Below, piece by piece: positions 8,026 through 17,016 of a stretch of DNA of 64,000 nt. Within the stretch, counting starts at the first letter, position 1; each line of letters starts with the position of its first letter. The position numbers and the translations under genes are program-made. Origin of the DNA: Bin87 sp965261195. Its GTDB lineage: Bacteria; Chloroflexota; Dehalococcoidia; Lucifugimonadales; UBA3495. The notes beneath the pieces were generated by a model. The model worked only from the letters and a program-made list of their open reading frames with translations, did not search any database and was not told the DNA's origin. The stretch lies in assembly GCA_965261195.1 (NCBI GenBank), contig OZ253455.1, forward strand, positions 2,542,001 to 2,606,000, given 5' to 3'.

Positions 8026-8131
8026 ATATCCAGTTCCGCCTGCCGTTGCTGCTCCGGGGTTATGAATCCTGGCGAGCATTGGCGGGGGTTATTTCATACT
8101 TTGGCATTGAAGTAGTTTGGAGTGTGGCGGT

Positions 8132-9082
8132 ATGAGTGAAATTCAACTGGCGCCAGTTTATTCCTACATCTTTCCGGGTCAGGGTACGCAGAAGGTCGGA
8201 ATGGGTCGGACGCTGTATGAGTCATCCCCGGCAGCGCGGGCGGTCTTCCAAGAGGCTGACGACAGCTTGGGTATGCACCTCTCCAAGTTGATATTCGAAG
8301 GCCCCTCCGCAGATTTGCAAGACACTGCCCACGCGCAACCGGCCATCATGGCGGTCAGCATTGCGATTTGGCGGGCGTGGCAAGAATTTCTCGGCTCAGC
8401 TTCGCCGCGACCCGCCGCGGTAGCCGGACACAGTCTGGGCGAATATACGTCCATGGTGGTCGGTGGCGTGATGGATTTTGGCGACGCTATGAGACTGGTC
8501 AGAGAGCGCGGCCGCCTGATGCACGAAGCGGGCGAAGCCCGTCCCGGGTCCATGGCTGCCATTATCGGCCTGGACGAATACACGGTTGCTCAGGTTGCCC
8601 AAGACTCCGGTGTCGAACTGGCCAACATCAATTCTGATGACCAAATCGTCGTCAGCGGCGACAAAATAGCGCTGGCTCGCGCTATGGACCTGGCATCAGC
8701 GCGGGGCGCCAAAAAGGTGGTGCCGTTGGCCGTCAGCGGAGCCTTCCACTCGCGGCTGATGGAATTCGCCCAAGCCGGTTTGTCCGACGCCATTGATGGC
8801 ATTCGTCTCCACGATCCGGAATTCCCCGTCATCGCCAACTCGACCGGCGAGCCAATCGTGAACGCCGAACGAGCCCGCCAGGAGTTGCTCACCGGCCTCT
8901 GCAACTGCGTGCTTTGGAAGCACTCCGTACAATTCATGGTGGACTCGGGAGTCAATCGGTTTATTGAGTTTGGGCCAGCCCGCGTGTTGTCCAGTCTGGT
9001 ACGCCGGATCGACTCGGACGTGGAAGCCTTGACCCTGTCCGATCCGGATTCCATCCGCAAGCTGGCAGAAGGGCGGCCGTAG
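8132..9082 (+). CDS. fabD: Malonyl-CoA:ACP transacylase
   Basis: FabD transfers malonyl from CoA to acyl carrier protein for fatty acid synthesis. The 316-residue protein shows 'FPGQGTQKVGMG' at the N-terminus, the nucleophile elbow G-H-S-L-G-E-Y (about residue 95), 'QIVVSGD', and 'GAFHSRLM' with the catalytic His (about residue 204). ATG 8132 is chosen because GGAG precedes it at 8119-8122; a TTG at 8117 would add five residues. nusB and acpP follow on the same strand, giving a lipid/translation cluster. Confidence 0.93.
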   Translation: MSEIQLAPVYSYIFPGQGTQKVGMGRTLYESSPAARAVFQEADDSLGMHLSKLIFEGPSADLQDTAHAQPAIMAVSIAIWRAWQEFLGSASPRPAAVAGHSLGEYTSMVVGGVMDFGDAMRLVRERGRLMHEAGEARPGSMAAIIGLDEYTVAQVAQDSGVELANINSDDQIVVSGDKIALARAMDLASARGAKKVVPLAVSGAFHSRLMEFAQAGLSDAIDGIRLHDPEFPVIANSTGEPIVNAERARQELLTGLCNCVLWKHSVQFMVDSGVNRFIEFGPARVLSSLVRRIDSDVEALTLSDPDSIRKLAEGRP

Positions 9083-9144
9083 CGTCCGCTACTCCGTGCC
9101 AGTGTCCAGGTTTTTCAGCATGACGCCCGTAAATCCACTGTAAC

Positions 9145-9645
9145 GTGGCCACCCAGCCCCGTCTTCGCAGTCTCCGTAACGGCCCCGTGGGTCGGCAGGC
9201 TAGGATATTGGCCCTGCAGATGCTGTTCGCCGGCGACATACGCGGAACGACCGATACCGATCTTCTGGCCTGGTTGTGTCACGACGAACCCGCGAGTCCA
9301 TCGGTGTGTGGGGCCTCAGCTAACATGGTAAACGGAGTCTACGCAGACCTTGCCCAGTTTGATGAGGTAATCAAACGGCTTGCTCCGGCGATCCCGGTCA
9401 ATCTGCTGGCCCTCGTTGACCGGAACATATTGCGTGTGGCAATCTATGAGTTGACCAATCGCAACACCGTGCCCCGTCAAGTGGTCGTCAACGAAGCGGT
9501 TGAATTGGCCTCAATGTTCGGTAGCGAAAGCAGCGCCCGTTTCGTCAACGGAGTGTTAGGATCATATCTGGCCGATTTGGCGACCGCCGCCGAACCGCCA
9601 GCTCAGTTGCCGGGCAACCCCACAGTGGGCAGTGTTCCCAAATGA
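9145..9645 (+). CDS. nusB: Transcription antitermination factor NusB
   Basis: NusB binds boxA RNA with NusE (S10) in rRNA antitermination. The 166-residue protein has 'RQARILALQMLFAGD' at the start, 'LVDRNILRVAIYEL' in the middle, and the C-terminal family signature 'PRQVVVNEAVELASMFGSESSARFVNGVLGS' (split in the text as one continuous conserved block from about residue 112). GTG 9145 is the start. The roughly 20-residue C-terminal extension after the conserved domain is low complexity. Confidence 0.9.
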   Translation: MATQPRLRSLRNGPVGRQARILALQMLFAGDIRGTTDTDLLAWLCHDEPASPSVCGASANMVNGVYADLAQFDEVIKRLAPAIPVNLLALVDRNILRVAIYELTNRNTVPRQVVVNEAVELASMFGSESSARFVNGVLGSYLADLATAAEPPAQLPGNPTVGSVPK

Positions 9646-9693
9646 AATTAACCGTCCGGCGTCTCTACGCCGACATTTCACGGAGATGAACCT

Positions 9694-9954
9694 TTGAGTA
9701 CCGTTTTTGAGCGCGTCGCGGAAATCGTAGTTGACAAACTTGGCGTCGATGCCGCTGACGTGAAGGAAGGAGCTTCGTTCCAGGACGACCTTGGAGCCGA
9801 TTCTCTCGACCTGGTCGAGTTGATTATGGCCTTCGAGGAAGAATTCAGCTCGGATGGCAACGCCATCGAAATTCCGGACGAAGATGCTGGCGAGATTCAG
9901 ACCATCGCCGATGCGGTGACCTACTTGCAAGGCAAGGGAGTGCAAGACGAGTAG
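9694..9954 (+). CDS. acpP: Acyl carrier protein
   Basis: ACP holds growing fatty acyl chains on a 4'-phosphopantetheine arm attached to the Ser of D-S-L. Here the motif is 'LGADSLDLVELIMAFEEEF' at about residues 34-52. The 86-residue length and acidic composition are typical. The start is TTG 9694, read from CGGAG at 9681-9685. An overlapping ATG at 9687 opens only a three-codon frame and is ignored. It lies downstream of fabD, consistent with co-regulation. Confidence 0.93.
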   Translation: MSTVFERVAEIVVDKLGVDAADVKEGASFQDDLGADSLDLVELIMAFEEEFSSDGNAIEIPDEDAGEIQTIADAVTYLQGKGVQDE

Positions 9955-10005
9955 GAACCTACCCGTTGCGCATCCACCCATACCCGCCACGGATACCAGT
10001 CCATC

Positions 10006-10764
10006 ATGGATACACTGGAAGACGTGGCCCGACGAGTCAAGGATTGCACCGATTGCCCATTGCATCTGGGTCGCACTAACGCCGTTCCTGGCGAAGGCCC
10101 GCCCGACGCCGAGCTGCTGTTTATCGGTGAAGGCCCCGGCTTCCAGGAAGATCGTCAGGGCAGACCCTTTGTGGGGCCGGTCGGTGGATTCCTTGAACAA
10201 CTGTTGCAGTCGATTGGAATGACGCGGGACCAGGTGTACATTGCCAATATGGTCAAGTGTCGTCCGCCCGACAACCGCGATCCCAGCCCTGGCGAAATCG
10301 CCGCCTGCTCCAAATACCTGGACCGCCAGATACAATTGATCGACCCCCGCCTGATCGTTACCCTGGGTCGATTTTCCACCTCCCGATTCATTCCGGGCCA
10401 AAGCATCAGCAGCGTCAGGGGTCGGCTTCGCACCGTGAACGGGCAACAGATATTCCCGATCATGCACCCCGCCGCCGGGTTGCGTAGTCAGGAAATGCGG
10501 ACGTTCATCGAGGAAGACTTCCAGAAGCTGGCCGGTTTACTGGACGTCCTGCGCATGGAAGCCGACCCGCCCTCCGTTGGACACCGTATCCGAGAGCCAC
10601 AGGCCGACTACGAACCGGAAACCCAGCCACCCAGGCCAAACCCGTCGTTCTGGGACTTGCCAACGCCGGACCTCGCTGACCCTCCGCCCGAATCTGAGAA
10701 GTCGCCACCACCTCACGAACCTCCCCCAGGCCAACAACCCCCAGGCCAACAACGACTATTCTGA
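10006..10764 (+). CDS. Uracil-DNA glycosylase, family 4 (Fe-S)
   Basis: Family 4 UDGs remove uracil from DNA and carry a [4Fe-4S] cluster. Cysteines in 'CTDCPL' (about residues 14 and 17), 'MVKCRPP' (about 85) and 'AACSKYL' (about 101) fit the ligand set. Motif A is 'GEGPGFQEDRQGRPFVG', motif B 'MHPAAGLR'. After about residue 185 comes a proline-rich tail of ~65 residues not needed for catalysis. It includes an exact 15-bp tandem duplication (10723-10752) that repeats P-P-G-Q-Q. rnj starts 11 bp downstream. Confidence 0.9.
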   Translation: MDTLEDVARRVKDCTDCPLHLGRTNAVPGEGPPDAELLFIGEGPGFQEDRQGRPFVGPVGGFLEQLLQSIGMTRDQVYIANMVKCRPPDNRDPSPGEIAACSKYLDRQIQLIDPRLIVTLGRFSTSRFIPGQSISSVRGRLRTVNGQQIFPIMHPAAGLRSQEMRTFIEEDFQKLAGLLDVLRMEADPPSVGHRIREPQADYEPETQPPRPNPSFWDLPTPDLADPPPESEKSPPPHEPPPGQQPPGQQRLF

Positions 10765-10775
10765 CCGGAGTACAT

Positions 10776-12458
10776 GTGGTTAATCCAATCCCTTACGACG
10801 ATGATTCTGCTCCTCCCCTGCGGGTCTTGCCGCTAGGCGGCCTGGGCGAAATCGGCAAGAACATGATGGTACTGGAGTGCGGCGATGACATCGTCGTAGT
10901 GGATTGCGGAATCCAGTTTCCCACCGAAGATATGCCCGGCGTCGACCTCATCATCCCCGACGTATCCTATCTGATCGCCAACGCCGACCGCGTGCGTGCA
11001 ATTCTCATTACCCACGGCCATGAGGACCACATCGGGGGATTGCCGCACATTCTCCCTGACCTGAATGTTCCGGTGTACGCTCCCCGGCTCGCCCACGGGT
11101 TGATTACCGTCAAGTTGAACGAACGTCGCCACACCCGCGACGCCATTGTTTATCCCATCGACCCTGAGGAACCCATCGAACTCGGCGACAACTTCCGGGC
11201 AACGTGGTTCCGAGTTTGCCATAGCATCCCTGACGCTATGGGAATCTGCATTGACACGCCGTGGGGCAGCGTCATCCACACCGGAGACTTCAAAATTGAC
11301 CACACCCCGGTGGACGGACACACCATGGACCTCACCGCTCTGGCCCAACGCGGCGCCCAGGGCGTGTTGCTGCTGTTCTCCGATTCTACCTATGCTGAAT
11401 TGCCGGGGTACACTCCATCGGAACAGGTGATGAGCACGGCTTTGGATCGGGCCATCGGTGATGCGCCGGGTCGGGCCATCGTCGCCACCTTCGCATCGCT
11501 AATCAGCCGGGTCCAGCAGGTCATCACCGCCGCCGAGAAGCACAATCGCAAGGTGGCGTTCGTGGGTCGCAGCATGGTGTCCAATGTGCAGATGGCTACG
11601 GAGATGGGATACCTGGAGGCATTGCCCGGCACCATTATTCCAGTGCGAGACACCGCCGGATTGCCCTTGGATCAGGTTGTCTTGATGACCACTGGCAGCC
11701 AGGGTGAACCAACCTCCGCGCTGGTGCGCATCGCCAAGGGTGAAAGCCGCGACGTCAACCTGCTCGCCGGCGATACGGTCATCATTTCAGCCACACCGAT
11801 ACCGGGCAACGAACGAGCGGTGAGCCAGACTATCGACAACCTGCTGCGCCAGGGGGCACACGTGCTCTACGACCGGGTGGCCCAGGTTCACGTGCACGGG
11901 CACGCCAGCCAGGAAGAGCTGAAACTGATGCTCAACCTGACCCGCCCCCAGTATTTCGTTCCAGTGCACGGCGAATATCGCCACCTGCGTGCCCACGCCC
12001 AACTGGCCTGGGAAATGGGTGTCGCCCAGGACGGGATATTCGTGCTGGAAGACGGCGACATTCTGCAGATTGACGGCAACAGCGCCAGCGTAGTCGAATC
12101 CATCCCGGCGGGGCATATTTACCTCGACGGCCTGATGGCCATGGAAACCGACAGCCAGGTTTTGCGCGATCGTCGTTCGCTGGCCCGCGATGGCGTCGTG
12201 GTTGTGTGCGCGGCCGTGGACCGGGATGGTGCGGTGGTTGGCCCGGTTCAGGTGGCCGCCAGCGGCTTTATGGAGAACGCTGACGCCGCCGATGCCTATT
12301 TCCGACTGGCGCAGGCCGTTGAGATGAACGTGTCCGGCGATGGGCCCCTGCCCAACCGGGAGGCGACGGAAGCAAAGATCCGCAAATTTGCAAGACAGTT
12401 CCTTCGCAACGAACTCAACAAGCGTCCTATGATAGTCCCGGTGGTTCTGGATACCTGA
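10776..12458 (+). CDS. rnj: Ribonuclease J
   Basis: RNase J is a metallo-beta-lactamase/beta-CASP exo- and endoribonuclease in RNA decay and rRNA maturation. The 560-residue length is typical. Motifs: 'LGGLGEIGKNMMVLE' near the N-terminus, metal-binding H-G-H-E-D-H-I-G-G (about residue 75), 'HTGDFKID' (about 170), 'MTTGSQGEP' in the beta-CASP domain, and 'VPVHGEYRHL' (about 390). The start is GTG 10776. It follows the glycosylase gene closely. A 169-bp gap separates it from ftsK. Confidence 0.93.
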   Translation: MVNPIPYDDDSAPPLRVLPLGGLGEIGKNMMVLECGDDIVVVDCGIQFPTEDMPGVDLIIPDVSYLIANADRVRAILITHGHEDHIGGLPHILPDLNVPVYAPRLAHGLITVKLNERRHTRDAIVYPIDPEEPIELGDNFRATWFRVCHSIPDAMGICIDTPWGSVIHTGDFKIDHTPVDGHTMDLTALAQRGAQGVLLLFSDSTYAELPGYTPSEQVMSTALDRAIGDAPGRAIVATFASLISRVQQVITAAEKHNRKVAFVGRSMVSNVQMATEMGYLEALPGTIIPVRDTAGLPLDQVVLMTTGSQGEPTSALVRIAKGESRDVNLLAGDTVIISATPIPGNERAVSQTIDNLLRQGAHVLYDRVAQVHVHGHASQEELKLMLNLTRPQYFVPVHGEYRHLRAHAQLAWEMGVAQDGIFVLEDGDILQIDGNSASVVESIPAGHIYLDGLMAMETDSQVLRDRRSLARDGVVVVCAAVDRDGAVVGPVQVAASGFMENADAADAYFRLAQAVEMNVSGDGPLPNREATEAKIRKFARQFLRNELNKRPMIVPVVLDT

Positions 12459-12627
12459 CCGAGAACTGGCGACGCCGGCATTCCCCACCTGGGCCATCCG
12501 TTGACCCAATGGATGTTGACCTGATGGAATTGGAGGCCGGTTGCCTCGCACCCTGTTCGGACAAATTCCGTTCCAGCGATGAGGCCGGGTAACCTCGCCA
12601 CTGTCATTGCCATAGGAGGAACGCGAA

Positions 12628-14805
12628 ATGTCGGCAGCGGTCGCATCGGGCAGCAAGGGCCAAAACAAACCAACCGCCACCGCCACCAACTGGATTCGGC
12701 TGGCCATCGAAACCGGCATCTGGCTGTTGGTCGGATTGGCCGGGGCGGCGGTGGCGCTGTGGATGCCGGGTGCGACACTATGGCTGGGCCGCACGCTGGC
12801 CTATGGCTGGGTCGCCGTTGGCCTGTTTGCAGCGCTTTCCCTGATTTTGCTCATCCACAAACCGCTCGTTCTGTTGCGCGGTTGGCGTTGGTGGTGGTCC
12901 GGCGGAATAGTCGCCGCGGCTGCAATCATCGCCCTATCGTTCGTACAGGGAAATCAGGGCGCGTTGTACACCTACGGCCTCTCCGGTGAATGGGGTTACG
13001 CAGCAACCGGCGGAAACCTGACCATCGCCGTTGTGGCGTGGGTCCTGGGCGCTGCATTGACCGTCCTGCTGGTCGTCCCTAACGCCCGCCGCTGGTACTT
13101 ATCAGCGGCCCGGTTCGTCGGTATTGGCGGCTGGCTGGCTGCCCAAGGCGCCGGCAAAGGCGCGGTGAAACTGGTCGGCTGGGTCGGGGGCGGCGCAGCG
13201 GCTACCGGCAAGACCACAGCGAAGATTGCATCGACCTCAACCCATATCAAACTCCCGAATCGGGCGGCCCGGCCAGCCCACGCCGAACCCAGGCCACCAC
13301 CGGTCGCTGCTGCCGAAGCAGCGCCGGACTTGTTGGCTGCTACACCTGCCGCGCCGCTGAAATACACATCGCGGGGCAGCGGCTGGCAGCTTCCATCGCT
13401 TGACACACTGGCCCCAGTGGAAACCCACGAGATAGACCAGTCCGCAATCGCCGCCATGTCGGAAAATATCAAAGAGGCGTTGTCTGAGCACGGCGTGTAT
13501 GTGGATGTGGAAGATGTCAAAGTGGGGCCGCGGGTGGTGCGCTTTGGCCTGGTGCCCGGTTATATGCCGCAGAAACTGGACAAGGATGGCGTCAGTACCG
13601 GCCAGCGTCCCAGCCGGGTCCGAGTGGGCGACATCACCAAACGGCAAAAAGACCTCGCGCTGGCCCTGAAAAGCCCCTACATCCGAATCATCGAAACGCC
13701 GGAACCGGGCGAAGGTCTCGTGGGTCTCGAAGTTCCGAACCCGTCGCCGGGCAAGGTGCTGATGCGCTCCATTGTGGAGGGTTCGGAGTTCGGCAAGATC
13801 GTCAACAAGGGTGGCCTGGCATTCGCGTTAGGTGAAGATGCTGGCGGCCAGTCGCTGGTACTTGACCTGGCCGCCATGCCGCACCTGCTAATCGCCGGCG
13901 CAACCGGGTCTGGCAAGAGCGTCTGCATCAACTCGCTGGTCGCATCCCTGCTGATGACGCGCCCGCCCGATGAACTGCGGATGATAATGGTCGACCCCAA
14001 GCGGGTTGAATTAACGCCCTTCAACGGTATTCCTCACCTGGTGTTGCCCGTCATCGTCGAACCGGACGAAGTTTACCCGGCGCTGCGTGGCCTCATCAAC
14101 GAAATGACCCGCCGGTATCGGATGATGGAGGAGACAGGTGTCCGGAACATTGCCGGCTACAACGGAAAATCTCCCGACCCAATGCCCTTCCTCGTGCTGA
14201 TAGTTGATGAACTGGCCGACCTGATGATGACCGGCGGTCTTGAAGTGGAACAACAACTGGTGCGCCTGGCACAGCTGGGGCGCGCCGCCGGCATCCACAT
14301 GGTGCTGGCGACGCAGCGGCCCTCGGTCAAAGTCGTCACCGGGCTGCTCAAGGCCAACGTGCCGGCCCGCGTGGCGTTCGCGGTGGCATCTCAAATCGAT
14401 TCCCGGGTTATCCTGGACTCCGGGGGAGCGGAAGGGTTGATGGGCAAGGGCGATTTGCTGCTCCTCAACAACGACTTCCCGAAAGCGCGCCGTGGTCAGG
14501 GCACTCTCGTCTACGATGATGAAATTGAACGTATCATCCAGTTCTGGCGCGAGCAGATTGGGCCTCCGCTGCGTCCCATCTACCTCGAGGAGGAAGCCGC
14601 TGACTCAAAGGTGGAGGGTGGCTCCGGTGATGGCGACGCCGATGATATTTACGACGGGGATATTTTGCAGCAAGCCAGAGACCTGGCGCTGAGAAACCCC
14701 CGGGTCAGTTCGACCATGCTGGAACGCCGATTCAAAATCCGCAAGTCCATCGCCGACGAAATCATGGAGGAACTGCGGGGCGAGGGCCTGGTTATTGGTT
14801 CCTGA
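12628..14805 (+). CDS. ftsK: DNA translocase FtsK/SpoIIIE
   Basis: FtsK pumps DNA through the division septum and helps resolve chromosome dimers. The 725-residue protein starts at ATG 12628 after AGGAGGAACGCG. Four hydrophobic membrane segments occupy about residues 28-150. A short Ala/Pro-rich linker follows, then the motor domain with Walker A 'GATGSGKSVCINSL' (about 427) and Walker B 'FLVLIVDELADLM'. The C-terminal winged-helix gamma domain is visible in 'NPRVSSTMLERRFKIRKSIA'. The linker is short compared with E. coli FtsK, as in many non-proteobacteria. Confidence 0.93.
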   Translation: MSAAVASGSKGQNKPTATATNWIRLAIETGIWLLVGLAGAAVALWMPGATLWLGRTLAYGWVAVGLFAALSLILLIHKPLVLLRGWRWWWSGGIVAAAAIIALSFVQGNQGALYTYGLSGEWGYAATGGNLTIAVVAWVLGAALTVLLVVPNARRWYLSAARFVGIGGWLAAQGAGKGAVKLVGWVGGGAAATGKTTAKIASTSTHIKLPNRAARPAHAEPRPPPVAAAEAAPDLLAATPAAPLKYTSRGSGWQLPSLDTLAPVETHEIDQSAIAAMSENIKEALSEHGVYVDVEDVKVGPRVVRFGLVPGYMPQKLDKDGVSTGQRPSRVRVGDITKRQKDLALALKSPYIRIIETPEPGEGLVGLEVPNPSPGKVLMRSIVEGSEFGKIVNKGGLAFALGEDAGGQSLVLDLAAMPHLLIAGATGSGKSVCINSLVASLLMTRPPDELRMIMVDPKRVELTPFNGIPHLVLPVIVEPDEVYPALRGLINEMTRRYRMMEETGVRNIAGYNGKSPDPMPFLVLIVDELADLMMTGGLEVEQQLVRLAQLGRAAGIHMVLATQRPSVKVVTGLLKANVPARVAFAVASQIDSRVILDSGGAEGLMGKGDLLLLNNDFPKARRGQGTLVYDDEIERIIQFWREQIGPPLRPIYLEEEAADSKVEGGSGDGDADDIYDGDILQQARDLALRNPRVSSTMLERRFKIRKSIADEIMEELRGEGLVIGS

Positions 14806-14867
14806 AACCAGCGCGTGATACGCCGGGGCCGCCAACCGGACGCTCTGACCTAAAGGCTCGTAGCAGA

Positions 14868-14888
14868 GGGCAACCTTCGCGGTTGCCC
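14868..14888 (+). terminator. Putative hairpin terminator after ftsK
   Basis: GGGCAACC-TTCGC-GGTTGCCC forms a perfect 8-bp stem with a 5-nt loop, 63 bp after the ftsK stop. The following T-tract is weak (TTCAATCTGT), so termination may be partial. Confidence 0.5.
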
Positions 14889-14945
14889 TTCAATCTGTCA
14901 CGGCATCCCGCCGCAGTATTTGCGATACGAATAATAAATATTATA

Positions 14946-15527
14946 ATGAACGAAATATCGGCCGTGGACAACTGCGAAATCCGCTGGGAAGAGGACAGCA
15001 AATACGACACGGAAATTAGCGCAGCAAACGCCGCCTGGGAAGCCTTGGCCGGCAGCGACAGCTGCGTTGACCTTGAGCCGGATGCCTGGAACACAAACGA
15101 GGATTTGGAATGGTCTGACGTCAATAGGCCTGATGTTAGCTGGGCCGGCCGTTATTATCAGCGCACCGGCGCAGACGACATTTACCTGAACACTTATTAT
15201 TCGGACAACTACGGCGCCTGCGACCGCAAGGCGTTGGCAATGCACGAATTGGGACACGCCCACGGTATCGACGAATCCGGCATCGCTAACAACATCATGG
15301 GCATCAATAACGGGAGGTGCACGCTAGGCTCCCACGACATTCAAGACTACGAAGGCCTCTGGGGGGATCATGAAAAACATATTGACCAAACCCGTCCTTT
15401 TCACTGCCATCGCCGCCATCGCGGCAGTAGCAATCGGCTTGGTTGCGTGGACTGCCTTTGTTGGAAATCCGTGGCAATACCGAAAATCCGGAGAAGTCTA
15501 CACATCTCACGGCTATCCGGTCATTGA
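14946..15527 (+). CDS. Metzincin-like zinc metalloprotease
   Basis: A matrixin-like active site is visible in 'MHELGHAHGIDES', followed by 'NNIMG', which fits the Met-turn. His, His and the catalytic Glu of H-E-x-x-H are present. The position of the usual third His ligand (G-x-x-H) is Glu here, unusual for metzincins. ATG 14946 is chosen; an in-frame TTG at 14883 overlaps the upstream hairpin. No clear signal peptide is visible. The last ~52 codons overlap the next gene in another frame and look unconserved, so the true protein may end earlier or be frameshifted near the G6 run at 15361-15366. Confidence 0.6.
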   Translation: MNEISAVDNCEIRWEEDSKYDTEISAANAAWEALAGSDSCVDLEPDAWNTNEDLEWSDVNRPDVSWAGRYYQRTGADDIYLNTYYSDNYGACDRKALAMHELGHAHGIDESGIANNIMGINNGRCTLGSHDIQDYEGLWGDHEKHIDQTRPFHCHRRHRGSSNRLGCVDCLCWKSVAIPKIRRSLHISRLSGH

Positions 15528-15999
15528 TGCTACCGACGACCGTCAACTGGTGGGTTTCACCGACAAGATTTTTATCGGACTGGTGTTGAGCAACGAGGGG
15601 CAAACCGAAAAATACGGCTGGCCCGAAAACCAGTTCAGCGTGAAAGTTCTCGAAGTGCTCAAAGGTTCAGTGCAGCAAGATGATGTCCTTACCGTCAATC
15701 AGCAGGGAGGGACTGGGAGGAACGGGGACATCCTGCGTATGGAGGGAGACCCGCATCTGCTTACCCCCGGCAACAGCTACCTGTTCGCCACCCGTTCCGA
15801 AGCGCCAGTACAGCCTTCCTGGAACACATTGGTGCCGGGTTACGGGAACATCAAGATTGCGGTTTCCAAAGATGCCGACGCCATTCACGGCCTGGACGCG
15901 CAGAAAGTGGAGGAGTTGCGGAGCCGGTTCCGGGCGGCCATACAGGATGAGACTCCCTTTGACCCGAGTGTTCCCTACATTGGCGGCAATGCACATTAG
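15370..15999 (+). CDS. Secreted or membrane-anchored protein of unknown function
   Basis: The 209-residue protein begins with a lysine-containing start and a hydrophobic segment (about residues 9-31) that fits a signal peptide or membrane anchor. The rest is polar and probably extracytoplasmic, with 'FSVKVLEVLKGSVQQDDVLTVNQQGG' resembling domains of small secreted proteins that often accompany metalloproteases. No enzymatic motif is recognised. Its 5' end overlaps the preceding metalloprotease frame by 158 bp, so the two may be co-expressed or one boundary is wrong. Confidence 0.65.
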   Translation: MKNILTKPVLFTAIAAIAAVAIGLVAWTAFVGNPWQYRKSGEVYTSHGYPVIDATDDRQLVGFTDKIFIGLVLSNEGQTEKYGWPENQFSVKVLEVLKGSVQQDDVLTVNQQGGTGRNGDILRMEGDPHLLTPGNSYLFATRSEAPVQPSWNTLVPGYGNIKIAVSKDADAIHGLDAQKVEELRSRFRAAIQDETPFDPSVPYIGGNAH

Positions 16000-16155
16000 C
16001 CGAATCAGCGACCGGGGCCGGTACGGTTTGCGGTCGCCGGCCGTTCCGTATGGCGAAAAATCGCAAACCGACTGCCGGGGGTCAACCCTACCGTCCTGAC
16101 GCCGGCGGCAGTGGTTGGCCCCGATTGCCGGTTATAACGCCCGGCGGCAGTGCCC

Positions 16156-16268
16156 GTAACTGTTCAGACTTGAGGGGATCTTCGGCTTTTCCGACTGGTT
16201 GTGGACGGGTGGCCAAGCACGGAATTTGCTTTGCAAGCCGACCCGTCCCCTCAAACGTGAACAGTTAC
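16156..16268. mobile_element. 113-bp MITE with IS66-like ends
   Basis: The inverted termini GTAACTGTTCAGACTTGAGG (16156-16175) and the complement of GTAACTGTTCACGTTTGAGG (ending 16268) match with three mismatches. The 8-bp direct repeat CAGTGCCC flanks the unit at 16148-16155 and 16269-16276. GTAA-C-GTTCA-type tips and 8-bp duplications are characteristic of IS66-family elements. No coding capacity is present, so it would have been mobilised by a transposase elsewhere in the genome. Confidence 0.75.
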
Positions 16269-16342
16269 CAGTGCCCGGTACGGTATCTGCTGTGCCGCCA
16301 TCGGTGGTATGATACCATCGGGTTGGCCGTACCGGAGCCGCA

Positions 16343-17014
16343 TTGCTGATTGATTTACACGCTCATACCTACCCCAGGTCCGACGACAGTTTCATGTCCG
16401 TCGACGAACTGTTGGACGCGGGGCGCATCGCCGGCCTCGACGGGATATGTCTCACCGAGCACGATGATTTCTGGCCGTTGGACTGCGCCGCCGCGTTCAG
16501 TCGTCGGCACGGCATCCTGGTGCTGCCCGGCGCCGAGATAAACACCGACGCCGGTCATGTGCTGGTCTTTGGCCTGCGACGTTACCGATTTGGAATGCAC
16601 AAGCCTGCCTTCCTGCGCGCGGAAGCCGACAGCCTGGGCGCCGCCATGATTGCCGCCCACCCGTACCGCCGCCGCTACCTGTCTGAACCCGGTCAGGATC
16701 CGGAACTTCGAGCTGGAATGCTGGAACGCGCCTTATCCGACCCGCATCTGAAACATTTTGACGCAGTGGAGTCCCGCAATGGCCGCGGCGCAGCAGACGA
16801 GAACCAATTCGCCGCCGACCTTCGGAATCGACTCGGGTTACCCGGCACCGGCGGTAGCGACGCGCATCGGCTCCACCAGATTGGCACCGCGGCAACTCTG
16901 TTCCATCGGCCCATCGCGTCACTGGAGGACTTTATCTCCGAGGTCAAGGCGGGTCGAATGGAACCGGTCGACCTCACGACCTCGTCCGCCAGGGCATCCA
17001 TTTCGGTGCACTAA
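16343..17014 (+). CDS. PHP-domain metal-dependent phosphoesterase
   Basis: PHP proteins hydrolyse phosphate esters using a metal cluster. Metal-binding motifs are visible: 'DLHAHTYPRSDDS' (residues 4-16), 'LTEHDDFW' (about 37), 'PGAEIN' (about 62), 'IAAHPYRR' and 'GGSDAHR' (about 170). The length of 223 residues fits stand-alone PHP proteins such as nucleoside 3',5'-bisphosphate phosphatases, but the substrate cannot be told. The start is a TTG. The stop lies 2 bp before the next gene, so the two are likely co-transcribed. Confidence 0.8.
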   Translation: MLIDLHAHTYPRSDDSFMSVDELLDAGRIAGLDGICLTEHDDFWPLDCAAAFSRRHGILVLPGAEINTDAGHVLVFGLRRYRFGMHKPAFLRAEADSLGAAMIAAHPYRRRYLSEPGQDPELRAGMLERALSDPHLKHFDAVESRNGRGAADENQFAADLRNRLGLPGTGGSDAHRLHQIGTAATLFHRPIASLEDFISEVKAGRMEPVDLTTSSARASISVH

Positions 17015-17016
17015 CC

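Noticed and set aside
9562..10467. 301-codon minus-strand open frame
   Set aside because: It runs antisense through acpP and the uracil-DNA glycosylase gene and shows no family resemblance.
11787..12794. 335-codon minus-strand open frame
   Set aside because: Antisense to RNase J and the ftsK start; composition is that of a shadow frame.
16050..16349. 99-codon plus-strand frame
   Set aside because: It spans the MITE and shows no conserved pattern.
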